Shown in pieces: positions 7,566 through 15,507 of a stretch of DNA of 20,992 nt. Each line of letters starts with the position of its first letter. Position 1 is the first letter of the stretch. The translations under genes and the position numbers were made by a program. The notes beneath the pieces are model-generated. The model worked only from the letters and a program-made list of their open reading frames with translations, was not told where the DNA came from and searched no databases. This DNA comes from UCB2 sp964475735 (GTDB taxonomy: Bacteria > Chloroflexota > Dehalococcoidia > Tepidiformales > Tepidiformaceae), in the NCBI GenBank assembly GCA_964475735.1, contig CAYYYI010000035.1:1-20992 (forward strand), written 5' to 3'.

Positions 7566-7600
7566 AATTGCCATATCATCTCCAATGCCTACTGGCAATT
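7566..7600. promoter_or_regulatory. Inverted repeat in the leader of the ester cyclase gene
   Basis: A perfect 8-bp inverted repeat, AATTGCCA (7566-7573) and TGGCAATT (7593-7600), separated by 19 nt. It lies in the AT-rich 107-nt gap between the SDR gene and the ester cyclase gene, directly before the ribosome-binding site GGGGGAAGAG (7601-7610). It could be an operator or an mRNA hairpin. The gap (7507-7613) also holds weak promoter-like boxes such as TTGACG at 7560-7565, but no convincing -10 partner. Confidence 0.4.
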
Positions 7601-7613
7601 TGGGGGAAGAGAC

Positions 7614-8045
7614 ATGTCAACCACAGAGAACAAGGCCATCGTGCGCCGCCTGCTCGAAGAAGGCTTCGGGCAGGGCAACCTCAAGCTGATAGACGAACTG
7701 GTCGCACCGGATGTGGCGGATCACGGTTCGCTGCCCGGTGTGCCCTCTGGGCGCGAGGGATACCGGCAGACCATGCAGACCTACCTCGAGACGTTCCACC
7801 CGGCTGTGCGGATCGACCAGCAGATCGCCGAAGGGGACTTCGTGGTGACGCGGTGGACCTACAGCGGGAAGCACGTGGCTCCGTTCATGGGCATCCCCGC
7901 ATCGGGAAAGGCCGTGTCGGGCGAAGTCATCTTCATTTCGCGCCTGGACAGGGGACGCGTTGCCGAGGAGTGGGTGCAGTTCGACACGCTCTCGCTGATG
8001 TCCCAGATCGGCGCCATCCCGGAGATGGCCGCAGCGGCAACGTAG
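7614..8045 (+). CDS. SnoaL-like ester cyclase family protein (NTF2 fold)
   Basis: A 143-residue protein of the SnoaL-like polyketide cyclase family (PF07366, cystatin-like/NTF2 fold). The visible pattern follows the family closely: NKAIVRRLLEEGFGQGNLKL, PSGREGYRQTMQTYLETF, IAEGDFVVTRWTYSGKH, FMGIPASGKAV, then RLDRGRVAEEWVQFDTLSLM and QIGAIP. Most such proteins are of unknown substrate; a few cyclise polyketide esters by acid-base chemistry. Start is the ATG at 7614, 3 nt after a strong purine-rich ribosome-binding site. Because of the AT-rich gap and inverted repeat before it, it may have its own promoter in addition to the upstream operon. Confidence 0.85.
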   Translation: MSTTENKAIVRRLLEEGFGQGNLKLIDELVAPDVADHGSLPGVPSGREGYRQTMQTYLETFHPAVRIDQQIAEGDFVVTRWTYSGKHVAPFMGIPASGKAVSGEVIFISRLDRGRVAEEWVQFDTLSLMSQIGAIPEMAAAAT

Positions 8046-8090
8046 GAACACGAACCGGGCGTTCCTCCCACACGGGACAGGCCCGGCATG

Positions 8091-8121
8091 GAGCCGCCGC
8101 GGCTATCAGCCGCGGCGGCTC
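8091..8121. terminator. Strong GC hairpin between convergent genes
   Basis: A perfect 14-bp stem with a 3-nt loop: GAGCCGCCGCGGCT (8091-8104), loop ATC, complement at 8108-8121. It lies between the ester cyclase stop (8045) and the stop codon of the convergent DUF3179 gene, whose TAG starts inside the stem end. No long T-run follows on either strand, so it is a likely bidirectional transcription stop or mRNA 3' stabiliser rather than a textbook intrinsic terminator. Confidence 0.6.
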
Positions 8122-9542
8122 TATTGCCCGTAGAGCCGCCCATCGCGGGTGTGGTTGAGGACAGAGAACCAGAAGCTGTTGTGTCCGGGGAGGCGCTCGC
8201 GCTCGTCACCCCCGGGGCCCTCCAGACCCGATTCGGTCACCCGCCATTCGCGGCCGGCAGAGTCCTTGAGGGTCCGCTTCCGCGAATCGAAGGAGACGAA
8301 CTCCAGCCCATGGCGGTCGTACGCGCGGCCGCCGCTACCATCGGCCGTGGCAACAACAACCACGTCGCGGTCCGCGATGCGATCCTCGATAAATCCGCGC
8401 TCCGCGAGCAGCTTGACCGGATAGGCTGTGAGCGCCTCGCCAAGCCGCACCGCAAAGACCACATCCTTCGGCAGCAGCGGGCCCGAGCGATTGGGAGCGG
8501 GGAACATCAGTTGCGGGTCGGCGAAGTAGCCAGCGTAGGCGACACCGGAGCCGTAGTCGCGGTCGAAGCCGGTATTGATGTCGAGCACTTTCGTGTGAGG
8601 GTGCTCAGCGAGCCACTCGGCCCAGGTGGTGTGTGTGGCCGGCAGCACCTTCAGGCGGATTCCTTTGCCCGCCAGTTCGCCCCAAACGGGCTCCCCGCTG
8701 AACTGCTCCCAGAGAGTCCGCGTGGTGCGGTCGTACATCAACTTGTTCGAGCGGTAGAGCATTCCGCTGGTGCCAAAGCGATGGACTTCGCCGCCGTAGC
8801 GCCCATCGTAGAGGATGGCGCTGCCGCAGAGCGTGCAGTAGGCGAGCGAGACGGGGACCCCGCCCACGGTGTCGTTCACCATCTCGTGCCAGTCGATAAT
8901 GCGCCGCGGATAGGCGCGTGCGTCGCCGTTCACCGAGATGCCGATGACCTGGTCGCTCCCCCTGATCCACAGGGACGCCTCCGCCGGAGTGACCATCCGG
9001 GGCATTTCGAGCGGTGGAATGCCGTCCACGTAGACGCCGCCCCACAAGACCTCCTGCGCGGAGATGGCCCGCGGCGCTCCGGGGTCGAGGAAGGCGCCAA
9101 GCGCAGGGTCGAGAGTCGAGAAGAGCCGGTGCTTGAAGGCAAGGTACTGGGGAGCGTCGTCCGCCGGGTTACGATAGCCCTGCTGCTCAATCCAGCTGAA
9201 CGTGCCGAAATCGCCCATCGGCCCGATCCAGCCAGGCAGCAATTCGTGTACCGGGCCGTCGAAGGGCGTGGGGAGCACTGCCAGGTCGAGCAGGTAGGGG
9301 ACGAAGCGGAGGTCGCGGCTGGCGGCGATCGCATCAAAGGTCGCCTGCGCCTCTTCCGGGACCACGCCGCCGTAGAAGTTCAGCCTGTCCCAGTAGATGA
9401 GCTTGAGCGGATCGATGGAGGCAGGGTCCACGGTTGCTTGTGATGCCGGCGAGGAACCGTTGCCCCCCGAGCACGAAGCCATCACCGCTGTCGCCAGAAC
9501 GAGCGCCAGCAGTACGGCCTTCCACAGATTAGCCAGCTTCAT
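8121..9542 (-). CDS. DUF3179 domain-containing lipoprotein
   Basis: A 473-residue exported protein. The N-terminus has a signal peptide (KAVLLALVLATAVMASC) with Cys24 as a probable lipid-modified residue; Met at -3 makes the lipobox slightly atypical. The body is the DUF3179 domain: VNGDARAYPRRIIDWHEMVND, then the hallmark YCTLCGSAI (Cys236 and Cys239), RFGTSGMLYRSNKLMYDR and the LWEQFSGEPVWGELAG segment. The biochemical role of DUF3179 is not established; the CxxC pair could bind metal or be redox active. Start ATG at 9542 sits at the signal peptide. The neighbouring upstream gene also encodes an exported protein. Confidence 0.85.
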   Translation of the reverse strand: MKLANLWKAVLLALVLATAVMASCSGGNGSSPASQATVDPASIDPLKLIYWDRLNFYGGVVPEEAQATFDAIAASRDLRFVPYLLDLAVLPTPFDGPVHELLPGWIGPMGDFGTFSWIEQQGYRNPADDAPQYLAFKHRLFSTLDPALGAFLDPGAPRAISAQEVLWGGVYVDGIPPLEMPRMVTPAEASLWIRGSDQVIGISVNGDARAYPRRIIDWHEMVNDTVGGVPVSLAYCTLCGSAILYDGRYGGEVHRFGTSGMLYRSNKLMYDRTTRTLWEQFSGEPVWGELAGKGIRLKVLPATHTTWAEWLAEHPHTKVLDINTGFDRDYGSGVAYAGYFADPQLMFPAPNRSGPLLPKDVVFAVRLGEALTAYPVKLLAERGFIEDRIADRDVVVVATADGSGGRAYDRHGLEFVSFDSRKRTLKDSAGREWRVTESGLEGPGGDERERLPGHNSFWFSVLNHTRDGRLYGQ

Positions 9543-9608
9543 TTTCGTAATATGATACGAAGCGGAGGAACTCCCGGCCTTCTTGCGAGGGAAAGGCAAA
9601 CTTACCGC

Positions 9609-9626
9609 GGGCGGGGGCGCCCGCCC
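9609..9626. terminator. Short GC hairpin after the Thr-linker protein gene
   Basis: GGGCGGG (9609-9615), loop GGCG, CCCGCCC (9620-9626), touching the stop codon of the minus-strand gene that ends at 9626. No T-tract follows on the minus strand, so the terminator role is weak. Confidence 0.35.
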
Positions 9627-10555
9627 TACTGCCCGTCGTCGAACGTCTGAACGAGCGTGCCTTCGCAGTTGTATAGCTCGGCGTCGTTGTCGACGCCCAT
9701 GTTCCAGGTGGGAAGGTGCGACCACCAGAGCGCGTTCGCCTGCGGAGCGAATTGCGCCGTGGCCGAACGCACTTCGGCCGGGCCGTTGAGAACCCAGCCA
9801 GCGGGGAAGAGGTACGTGTACGGCTTCACCTGCAGGCTGACGATCTTCCATCCGGTCATGTCGCCCGAGCCCTGGAGGGTGATGTACTGGTAGCCGCCCG
9901 CCATGGACTTCTGTAGCGCAACGATCGCCGCCTTCGTTCCGCCGCATGGCTCGCCCGGGTAGTAGCGCCACGAGAACTTGATAGGGTGCCCACCGGACGA
10001 CACCGGCGAGTCAGGGTGAACCCAGATGACGGCGAAGGGCGTGTAGCCCGTACCCGCCTCGGGGCGCAGCTTGAAGGCGATAGCGTCGCCCGGCCCCGGC
10101 TCGACAATCGACGAGGAATACCCTTCGCGGGGCGGCTCGCCCACTTCGGCGAAGCTCCCGAACGTGCCCAGCTTCTTCATCAGGACGCCCGTGTCGGGCA
10201 CGAACTGGATGCCGTTCCACCACACGTCGCGCTCGCCCGTGGTCACCTGGGGCGGCTCGAAGATGTAGCCCCGGCCGGCCTGCATTGTGAGGGTGTTCCC
10301 CGGCGTGGTGGTCGCCGTCGCCGTGGGAGTGGTCGTGACGGTCGCCGTGGCGGTCGTTGTCACCGGCGCGTGGTACTCATCGTTGGCAAGCATGGGAGCG
10401 AAGGCGCGGTAGGTGAGCCCGTCCGCCTGGCCGCTCGACGAGTTGGTGGCCAGGGCAAAGGCTATCGCTGCAAGTCCCGCCAGGACGCCGCTCGCCGCCG
10501 CAATCCAGGCCAACTTCCGCCACCGCGCACGGTCTGCCACCGGTTCATCGTGCAT
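9626..10555 (-). CDS. Membrane-anchored exported protein with Thr-rich linker
   Basis: I do not recognise the family. The 309-residue protein has a positively charged N-terminus (DRARWRKLAW), one hydrophobic segment (about 14-37, signal anchor or signal peptide) and a Thr/Ala/Pro linker at about 63-88 (TTTATATVTTTPTATATT). A globular Trp- and Gly-rich extracytoplasmic domain of about 220 residues follows (GRGYIFEPPQVTTGERDVWW...). Such Thr-Pro linkers between an anchor and a surface domain are common in Chloroflexota and Actinomycetota. It lies 33 nt after the recQ stop and 83 nt before the DUF3179 lipoprotein start, so the three may share a transcript. The linker-coding DNA is a low-complexity repeat. 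Confidence 0.65.
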   Translation of the reverse strand: MHDEPVADRARWRKLAWIAAASGVLAGLAAIAFALATNSSSGQADGLTYRAFAPMLANDEYHAPVTTTATATVTTTPTATATTTPGNTLTMQAGRGYIFEPPQVTTGERDVWWNGIQFVPDTGVLMKKLGTFGSFAEVGEPPREGYSSSIVEPGPGDAIAFKLRPEAGTGYTPFAVIWVHPDSPVSSGGHPIKFSWRYYPGEPCGGTKAAIVALQKSMAGGYQYITLQGSGDMTGWKIVSLQVKPYTYLFPAGWVLNGPAEVRSATAQFAPQANALWWSHLPTWNMGVDNDAELYNCEGTLVQTFDDGQ

Positions 10556-10588
10556 GACCGGACGTTCCGCGCAACCCGGCGCGAAGCC

Positions 10589-12676
10589 TCAGTGGGCCAA
10601 CTCGCGATTGATACAGGCGCGGGCGATGTGAAGCTGCTCATAGCTCACGGCATCGCCCAGGGCTTCCTTGAGCGGACCAAGCGCGCCCACCGGTCCACCC
10701 CCGGCGGCCGTCCGTACCTTCGCCAGCGTGAGCTCGTCCACCCAGCGCGAGACGTCCTCGATCTCGCCGCACTCTACAAGCCGGGCAACGTGGGTGGCGA
10801 TGGTGCTCGCGTTCACGCCCCGCTGCGCGGCGATCTCGGGGATATCGAGCCCGGCACGGAGAAGCTCCCACGTGCGCCGGACTGTCTCAGGAAGCGCTCT
10901 CCCTTCGCGGTCGCGCAGCGGCGCCTGCGGGGCGGACTGAGGAGCTGCAGCGAGCTGCGCACCGGAAGCCGCGCGCGTCACCGCCAGGAAGGCCTCGCCG
11001 TAGCGCTCGAACTTCACCTGGCCCACGCCGCTCACGTTCAGCATCTCCGCCCGCGTGCGGGGGCGTCGCGCGGCCATGTCGCGTAGCGTGGCGTCGCTGA
11101 AGATGACGTATGGGGGCAGGTTCTCGGCCTCGGCGAAGCGCCTGCGCACTGCCCGCAGGTCCTGGAACAGCGCCTCGCCCGCTTCATCGACAGCACTCGC
11201 TCCACGCGGGGGCGCAACACATGGCCCGCAGTTCCCGCACGAGCGGCCGTGGCCCTCGTCGCCGAAGTAGTCGAGGATGCGCGCCCGCAGGCAGGTGAGC
11301 GACTCAGCGTACCGCTGCATGGCGTCGAGCTTGCTGTAGGCGTGCTGGCGGTGGGCCTCCAGCCCTTCGAGGTCGATGTCGTCCTCGCCGTCGAGCCGCA
11401 CGGCCCAGACCATCTGTCCGCTCCGTCCCGCCAGCCCCGAATCCGCAAGCGCCTGGATGGCGGCGTTCACCCCGGGCTCGTCGTCGCTCTTCATCACTTC
11501 GCGGATGTGCACACGTTGCCCGCCTGTGCTCACCAGGACGCGGTAGATATCGACCACAGTGGCAGGCTCGGGGTGCTGCAACTCAATGAAGAACTCCCGC
11601 AGCGAGCGATCGCGCGGGGCGAAGTAGAGCACGCACTCGGCCGGGGCGCCGTCGCGGCCCGCGCGGCCCGCCTCCTGGTAGTACGCCTCCAGCGAATCCG
11701 GCAGGTCGTGGTGGAGCACCATGCGCACATCGGGCTTGTCGATGCCCATGCCGAAAGCGTTCGTCGCCACGATCACGCGCAGCTTGTCGCGCGCAAAGGC
11801 GTCCTGGATGCGCTTGCGGTCTGGATCCTCCATGCCTGCGTGGTAGCGAGCGCTGGAGATGCGTTGGCGCTGGAGGAAGTCCGTCAGATCCTCGGCCTTC
11901 TTCCGCGTGCCGCAGTAGACAATTGCCGATTCGTCCTTGAGCTCGCGCAGCTTCTCTGCGATGCGCTCGGACTTCTCCTTCTGGTTCTTTACGCGCACCA
12001 CGTCGAAGCGCAGGTTCGGGCGGTCGAAGCCGGCGACGTGCACCTCGGGGTCGCGCAGGCCCAGCCGCGCCACGACATCGGCTCGCACTTCGGGATCAGC
12101 AGTGGCGGTCAGAGCGACGATAGGCGGGTTTCCGATGCGTGGCCTGACCGATCCCAGGTCACGGTAGCTCGGGCGGAAATCGTGCCCCCATTGCGAGATG
12201 CAGTGCGCCTCGTCGATGGCGAGCAGCGCCACACGGAGCTGGCGCAGCGCCGCCATGAAGGCGCCGTCGCCAAAGCGCTCGGGGGCCACGTAGAGCAACC
12301 GCAGTTTCCCCGCCGCGGCGTCGCGCATGGTCTGCGCCTGCTCCTCGCGGGACATGGTGGAGTTGACCGCGGCCGCATTCACGCCTGCCTGGCGGAGAGC
12401 GTCGACCTGGTCCTTCATGAGCGCCAGCAGCGGCGAGACGACGACGGTAAGGCCGTGTTCGAAGAGGAGTGCCGGGACCTGGTAGCAGACGCTCTTGCCC
12501 CCGCCCGTGGGCATCACCGCGAGCGTGTCGCGCCCCGCCAGCACAGCCGCGATGACCTCAGGCTGCCCCGGCCGGAATTCGGAATAGCCGAAGGTATCGC
12601 GCAAGACGTGCCGGGCAGGGGTCAAGGACTGAGGACTGGGGGTTGAGGCCTGAGTGGGCGAACGGCCGGTGGTCAC
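10589..12676 (-). CDS. recQ: ATP-dependent DNA helicase RecQ
   Basis: A 3'-5' superfamily 2 helicase used in recombination and replication fork repair, 695 residues. In order: the Q-motif region FGYSEFRPGQ (29-38), Walker A MPTGGGKS (55-62), the motif II DEAH box with ISQWGHDFRPSY (155-171), ALTATA, then SSARYHAGM, ATNAFGMGIDKPDVR and QEAGRAGRDG of the second RecA lobe. Next come RQC zinc-binding cysteines (CLRARILDYF, then CGNCGPC), an HRDC domain (LPPYVIFSDATLRDMA, VSGVGQVKFERYG) and a C-terminal helix-turn-helix domain (IPEIAAQRGVNASTIATHV). I chose the GTG at 12676 because a good promoter ends just before it; the open frame upstream overlaps the 3' part of the next gene. Confidence 0.93.
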   Translation of the reverse strand: MTTGRSPTQASTPSPQSLTPARHVLRDTFGYSEFRPGQPEVIAAVLAGRDTLAVMPTGGGKSVCYQVPALLFEHGLTVVVSPLLALMKDQVDALRQAGVNAAAVNSTMSREEQAQTMRDAAAGKLRLLYVAPERFGDGAFMAALRQLRVALLAIDEAHCISQWGHDFRPSYRDLGSVRPRIGNPPIVALTATADPEVRADVVARLGLRDPEVHVAGFDRPNLRFDVVRVKNQKEKSERIAEKLRELKDESAIVYCGTRKKAEDLTDFLQRQRISSARYHAGMEDPDRKRIQDAFARDKLRVIVATNAFGMGIDKPDVRMVLHHDLPDSLEAYYQEAGRAGRDGAPAECVLYFAPRDRSLREFFIELQHPEPATVVDIYRVLVSTGGQRVHIREVMKSDDEPGVNAAIQALADSGLAGRSGQMVWAVRLDGEDDIDLEGLEAHRQHAYSKLDAMQRYAESLTCLRARILDYFGDEGHGRSCGNCGPCVAPPRGASAVDEAGEALFQDLRAVRRRFAEAENLPPYVIFSDATLRDMAARRPRTRAEMLNVSGVGQVKFERYGEAFLAVTRAASGAQLAAAPQSAPQAPLRDREGRALPETVRRTWELLRAGLDIPEIAAQRGVNASTIATHVARLVECGEIEDVSRWVDELTLAKVRTAAGGGPVGALGPLKEALGDAVSYEQLHIARACINRELAH

Positions 12677-12684
12677 GAGGGGGG

Positions 12685-12712
12685 ATTGTAGAACATTTGA
12701 GCGAATTGGCAA
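12685..12712 (-). promoter_or_regulatory. recQ promoter, nearly leaderless
   Basis: On the minus strand, TTGCCA (12712-12707), a 16-nt spacer and TACAAT (12690-12685); each box matches its consensus at 5 of 6 bases. Only 8 nt (CCCCCCTC) separate the -10 box from the GTG start of recQ, and no Shine-Dalgarno sequence fits in them, so transcription should start at or within 1-2 nt of the start codon. The promoter sits in the 52-nt gap after the PAP2-kinase gene. Confidence 0.6.
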
Positions 12713-12728
12713 GTGCGGGGGCGCATCA

Positions 12729-14738
12729 TCACAGGACGTCCCGGCCAACGCGGCGCGCTGCGGCGCCACCCGGCTGCTGCGCGGGCCGGGCGATGATCCG
12801 CCGAAAGCCCAGCCTGCGATAGAGGTGGCCGGGAACGCGTTCGCCGACACCATCAAGGGCGAGCCTGAGAAGCTCGATGTTCCCCAGCCCTGGACCAGAG
12901 GCAAGGTAGGAGAAGGTCCCGACCCCCGGCATCGCCGCGATAAGAAGCACGAGTGGTGAATGGATCGAGAGCGTGCGCCGGAGCTGCTTCCAGCTCGCTC
13001 TCCTGATCAGAAAGGCCACCGTTCCCGCAAGCAGGTTGCCCCCCGTGTAGGTGACGCGGGCAATGCTGCCGAATGGGAACCGCAGGACGACGCCGATGAC
13101 GAGGTGAACTCCAAAGTGCGGCAGCAATTGCTGCACTCCCGGGTCCTGGGCCTTGCTTCGCGCCCGTTCAGCTGCCTCCGGGGTGTAACGGCCCTCTTCG
13201 ACCCACCGGTCTATCGATGTCTCCAGCCAGGCCATCGCCGCGTCCCGGCCCCGCTCGCGCGCTGCCTCCACATGGGCGCGGATATCGCGCAGGCCAAACC
13301 CGGAATAGACACTCCTCACCGCCCGGCTCCACAGGCGCGGCTCCATGCCATGCCACGCGTCCGAGGCCGCCTCCGCTTCGGCCAGCTGTTCCTCCAGCCG
13401 GGCGAGCCATTGGGGACCCATGCGCTCCAGCATCCGCTCTCGCTCGCGCTCCACGTAGGCGCGCGTCACGTCGAAGTAGACGTCGTCGTAGATCGGCACC
13501 CGGGCCCGCCGAATCGCGCGCCACCACGCCCGCGGCGAGGCCAGCGGCGAGACCATTCCCGATTCGAGGTCGATTATCAGCAGCCCGCCGTCCGCGCTCT
13601 CCAACACGTTGCCGAGGCTGCGGGGCTGCCGCGGATCGATCTGCCACGTCGGCAGCCCCGCAGCGTCGAACCGGCGCGACAGATCCAGCAGGAACTCCCG
13701 GGCGCGGTGGTGATCCGCGGGCTCGCCCCCCTCCACGTACTCGCTCGCGATCGCCAGCCGGCCATCCACGGTGCAGACGCCAATCGCGGGCGCCACCCGG
13801 CCTTCGCCATACCAGTAGGCGGTCAGGCTCCGGGCGAGGTTCCGCCGTTCGACCGCCGCTTTGAGCGCCACCGGGTTGTTCGCGTATCCAAAGGGTGACT
13901 GGAAGGAGAGCCAGTAGAGAAATCGCGGTACAAAGCCGGGGTTGTAGACTTTGTACACCACACCATCGTGAAAGAGGACGGTGCTGGTCAGAGCGTGGGC
14001 GTGAGCCTCAGGTTCGTCGTGCGGCACGGGGGCCGCGTGCACCAGCGGCAGGGCCGCCAGGTCAGGCCGGATAGCGAGATACGCCGGCACGAGGAAGGAC
14101 AGCAGGAGCCCGGCAAGGGCATAGGCAGCGGTGACATCGCCAATCCAGCTTTCGCCCGCCCACAACCGCGACACCCCGGCGGCAACGGGGAAGAACAGGC
14201 ACAACACCCGGCCCGCGCCCAGCCATGCTCCAGCGACAAGGGAACTCAGAGCGAACGCAAGGAAGCCGTAGAAGAGCGCCGCGTAGGCGACCGCGTTGCT
14301 GGGAAAGGAGCCGCTGTCCCCCGTAAGGCTCGCATCAGGGCCAGGGCGGCCCACCAGCCAGGCCAGCAGCCAGCACGCCAGCAGGCCCACAGGCAGCACA
14401 GCAATGACGGCAGTCTCAAGCCAATTCCGCCTTGCCACAAAGACCGCGCCCGCCAGGAGCGAGACAAGCAGCGTGATCCTGATGCTGGTCGCTGCTCTCC
14501 CCGCCGAGAGAACAGGATCGAACAGGCCGAAGTCGAGCGGGTGGAAGAGCGCGAGGAGCTCCCCGTCGAACTCCCCCGGCGGCCGCGCAAGCGCCCAGAA
14601 TGTCAGCGCGAAGAGCACGGCGGCGCAGAATGGCGCGATTAGTTTGGCAGGTCCCGGCCGGAGCGAATGGTCGCCCCGGAGAGCGGTCCCCCGCCGGTCT
14701 CGCACCCGGATGTCTACATCGAGTCTTTCGATTCGCAC
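12729..14738 (-). CDS. Degenerate PAP2 membrane domain fused to a kinase-like domain
   Basis: A 669-residue fusion. Residues 30-225 form a polytopic PAP2-like domain, but the catalytic signature is eroded. The PSGH motif reads PSNA (146-149) and the SR...H...D motif reads SRLWAGESWIGD (190-201), so both catalytic His residues are missing. Residues 250-400 look kinase-like: LFHDGVVYKVY with Lys263, Glu297 (AAVERRN), a hinge-like EYVEGGEP, a catalytic-loop-like QIDPRQPRSLGNVL (Asp368, Asn377) and LIIDLES (Asp390). The C-terminus holds about two more hydrophobic segments (VHLVIGVVLRF, LVLLIAAMPG). It starts at GTG 14738 and follows two intact PAP2 genes on the same strand. A lipid- or polyprenyl-linked regulatory or kinase role is inference. 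Confidence 0.7.
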   Translation of the reverse strand: MRIERLDVDIRVRDRRGTALRGDHSLRPGPAKLIAPFCAAVLFALTFWALARPPGEFDGELLALFHPLDFGLFDPVLSAGRAATSIRITLLVSLLAGAVFVARRNWLETAVIAVLPVGLLACWLLAWLVGRPGPDASLTGDSGSFPSNAVAYAALFYGFLAFALSSLVAGAWLGAGRVLCLFFPVAAGVSRLWAGESWIGDVTAAYALAGLLLSFLVPAYLAIRPDLAALPLVHAAPVPHDEPEAHAHALTSTVLFHDGVVYKVYNPGFVPRFLYWLSFQSPFGYANNPVALKAAVERRNLARSLTAYWYGEGRVAPAIGVCTVDGRLAIASEYVEGGEPADHHRAREFLLDLSRRFDAAGLPTWQIDPRQPRSLGNVLESADGGLLIIDLESGMVSPLASPRAWWRAIRRARVPIYDDVYFDVTRAYVERERERMLERMGPQWLARLEEQLAEAEAASDAWHGMEPRLWSRAVRSVYSGFGLRDIRAHVEAARERGRDAAMAWLETSIDRWVEEGRYTPEAAERARSKAQDPGVQQLLPHFGVHLVIGVVLRFPFGSIARVTYTGGNLLAGTVAFLIRRASWKQLRRTLSIHSPLVLLIAAMPGVGTFSYLASGPGLGNIELLRLALDGVGERVPGHLYRRLGFRRIIARPAQQPGGAAARRVGRDVL

Positions 14739-14787
14739 GCGTGGCTCGCTCCGGGTGACTATACAGCCCGGCGGCCGGGAGCCGCGT

Positions 14788-15507
14788 CTAGGTGGTCAGA
14801 CTGCCGTGCCCGGGGAAAACCTCAGCGGGAAGTGCCACGGGGGAGCGCAACGTCCACCGCGCTGTGAGGGCATGAAGGCCAATAAGCAGCCTCAGGGCGA
14901 CAAGGCCAACGAGCGCTCCGGCCAGCGTGTCGATGGGCCAGTGGCGGCCAAGCTCGATGCGGGACAGCATCGTGAAGGCCACGATCCCCACGTAGGCGGC
15001 GACGATCACGTAGCGCATGCGCCTCTGTGATTGGCGCCAGCCCATGTACGCCAGCAGCCCGTAGAACGAAGTCGCCCACTCAACGTGGCCGCTTGGGAAG
15101 CTCTCCAGCCCTCCCGCGCCCGCTACGCCGAACTCAGGCGAAGGCCGATAGGCCTCAATGAACGTCTTGGGCGAAATGGCGGCGAAGTGCAATGCGAAGA
15201 CCGCCACGAGTGGCACAAGCAGCGCCCATTGGCGCCGCCAGGCAAGGAAAGCCGCTGCTGTGGCGGGAAGGAGGACAAAGCCGTACACCCCCCCTCCGAT
15301 ATCAGAAACGAGGGCGGGCGCGGATTCGTAGGGGCCCCACGAAATATCCTGCAGCCGCCCGCCGAGGTCACGGTCGAACGTCGTTGGGGCGGCCTGGACC
15401 ACGATCGCCATCAGCACCAGGAAGATCGCGATGGGGAGGCCGACGAGGAGGATCTCACGCACCAGGAACGAAGAACGAAGGGTCATGCGCATACTTGCCA
15501 GGCTCAT
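14788..15507 (-). CDS. PAP2-family membrane phosphatase
   Basis: A membrane phosphatase of the lipid phosphate/undecaprenyl diphosphate phosphatase type, 239 residues. All three catalytic motifs are intact: K114-x6-R121P122, FPSGH (137-141) and S182R183 with H189 and D193 in SRIELGRHWPID. About five to six hydrophobic helices surround them. The ATG at 15507 overlaps the upstream PAP2 stop codon in an ATGA, implying coupled translation, and the PAP2-kinase fusion starts 49 nt downstream. An alternative start is Met6. The substrate (undecaprenyl diphosphate, phosphatidate or other) cannot be told from sequence. Confidence 0.88.
   Translation of the reverse strand: MSLASMRMTLRSSFLVREILLVGLPIAIFLVLMAIVVQAAPTTFDRDLGGRLQDISWGPYESAPALVSDIGGGVYGFVLLPATAAAFLAWRRQWALLVPLVAVFALHFAAISPKTFIEAYRPSPEFGVAGAGGLESFPSGHVEWATSFYGLLAYMGWRQSQRRMRYVIVAAYVGIVAFTMLSRIELGRHWPIDTLAGALVGLVALRLLIGLHALTARWTLRSPVALPAEVFPGHGSLTT

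Noticed and set aside
8088..9443. Plus-strand open frame of about 451 codons opposite the DUF3179 gene
   Set aside because: GC-driven antisense frame with no recognisable domain; the minus-strand protein has a signal peptide and the DUF3179 motif.
11249..12646. Plus-strand open frame of about 465 codons opposite recQ
   Set aside because: Mirror of the helicase coding sequence; no ribosome-binding site and no domain.
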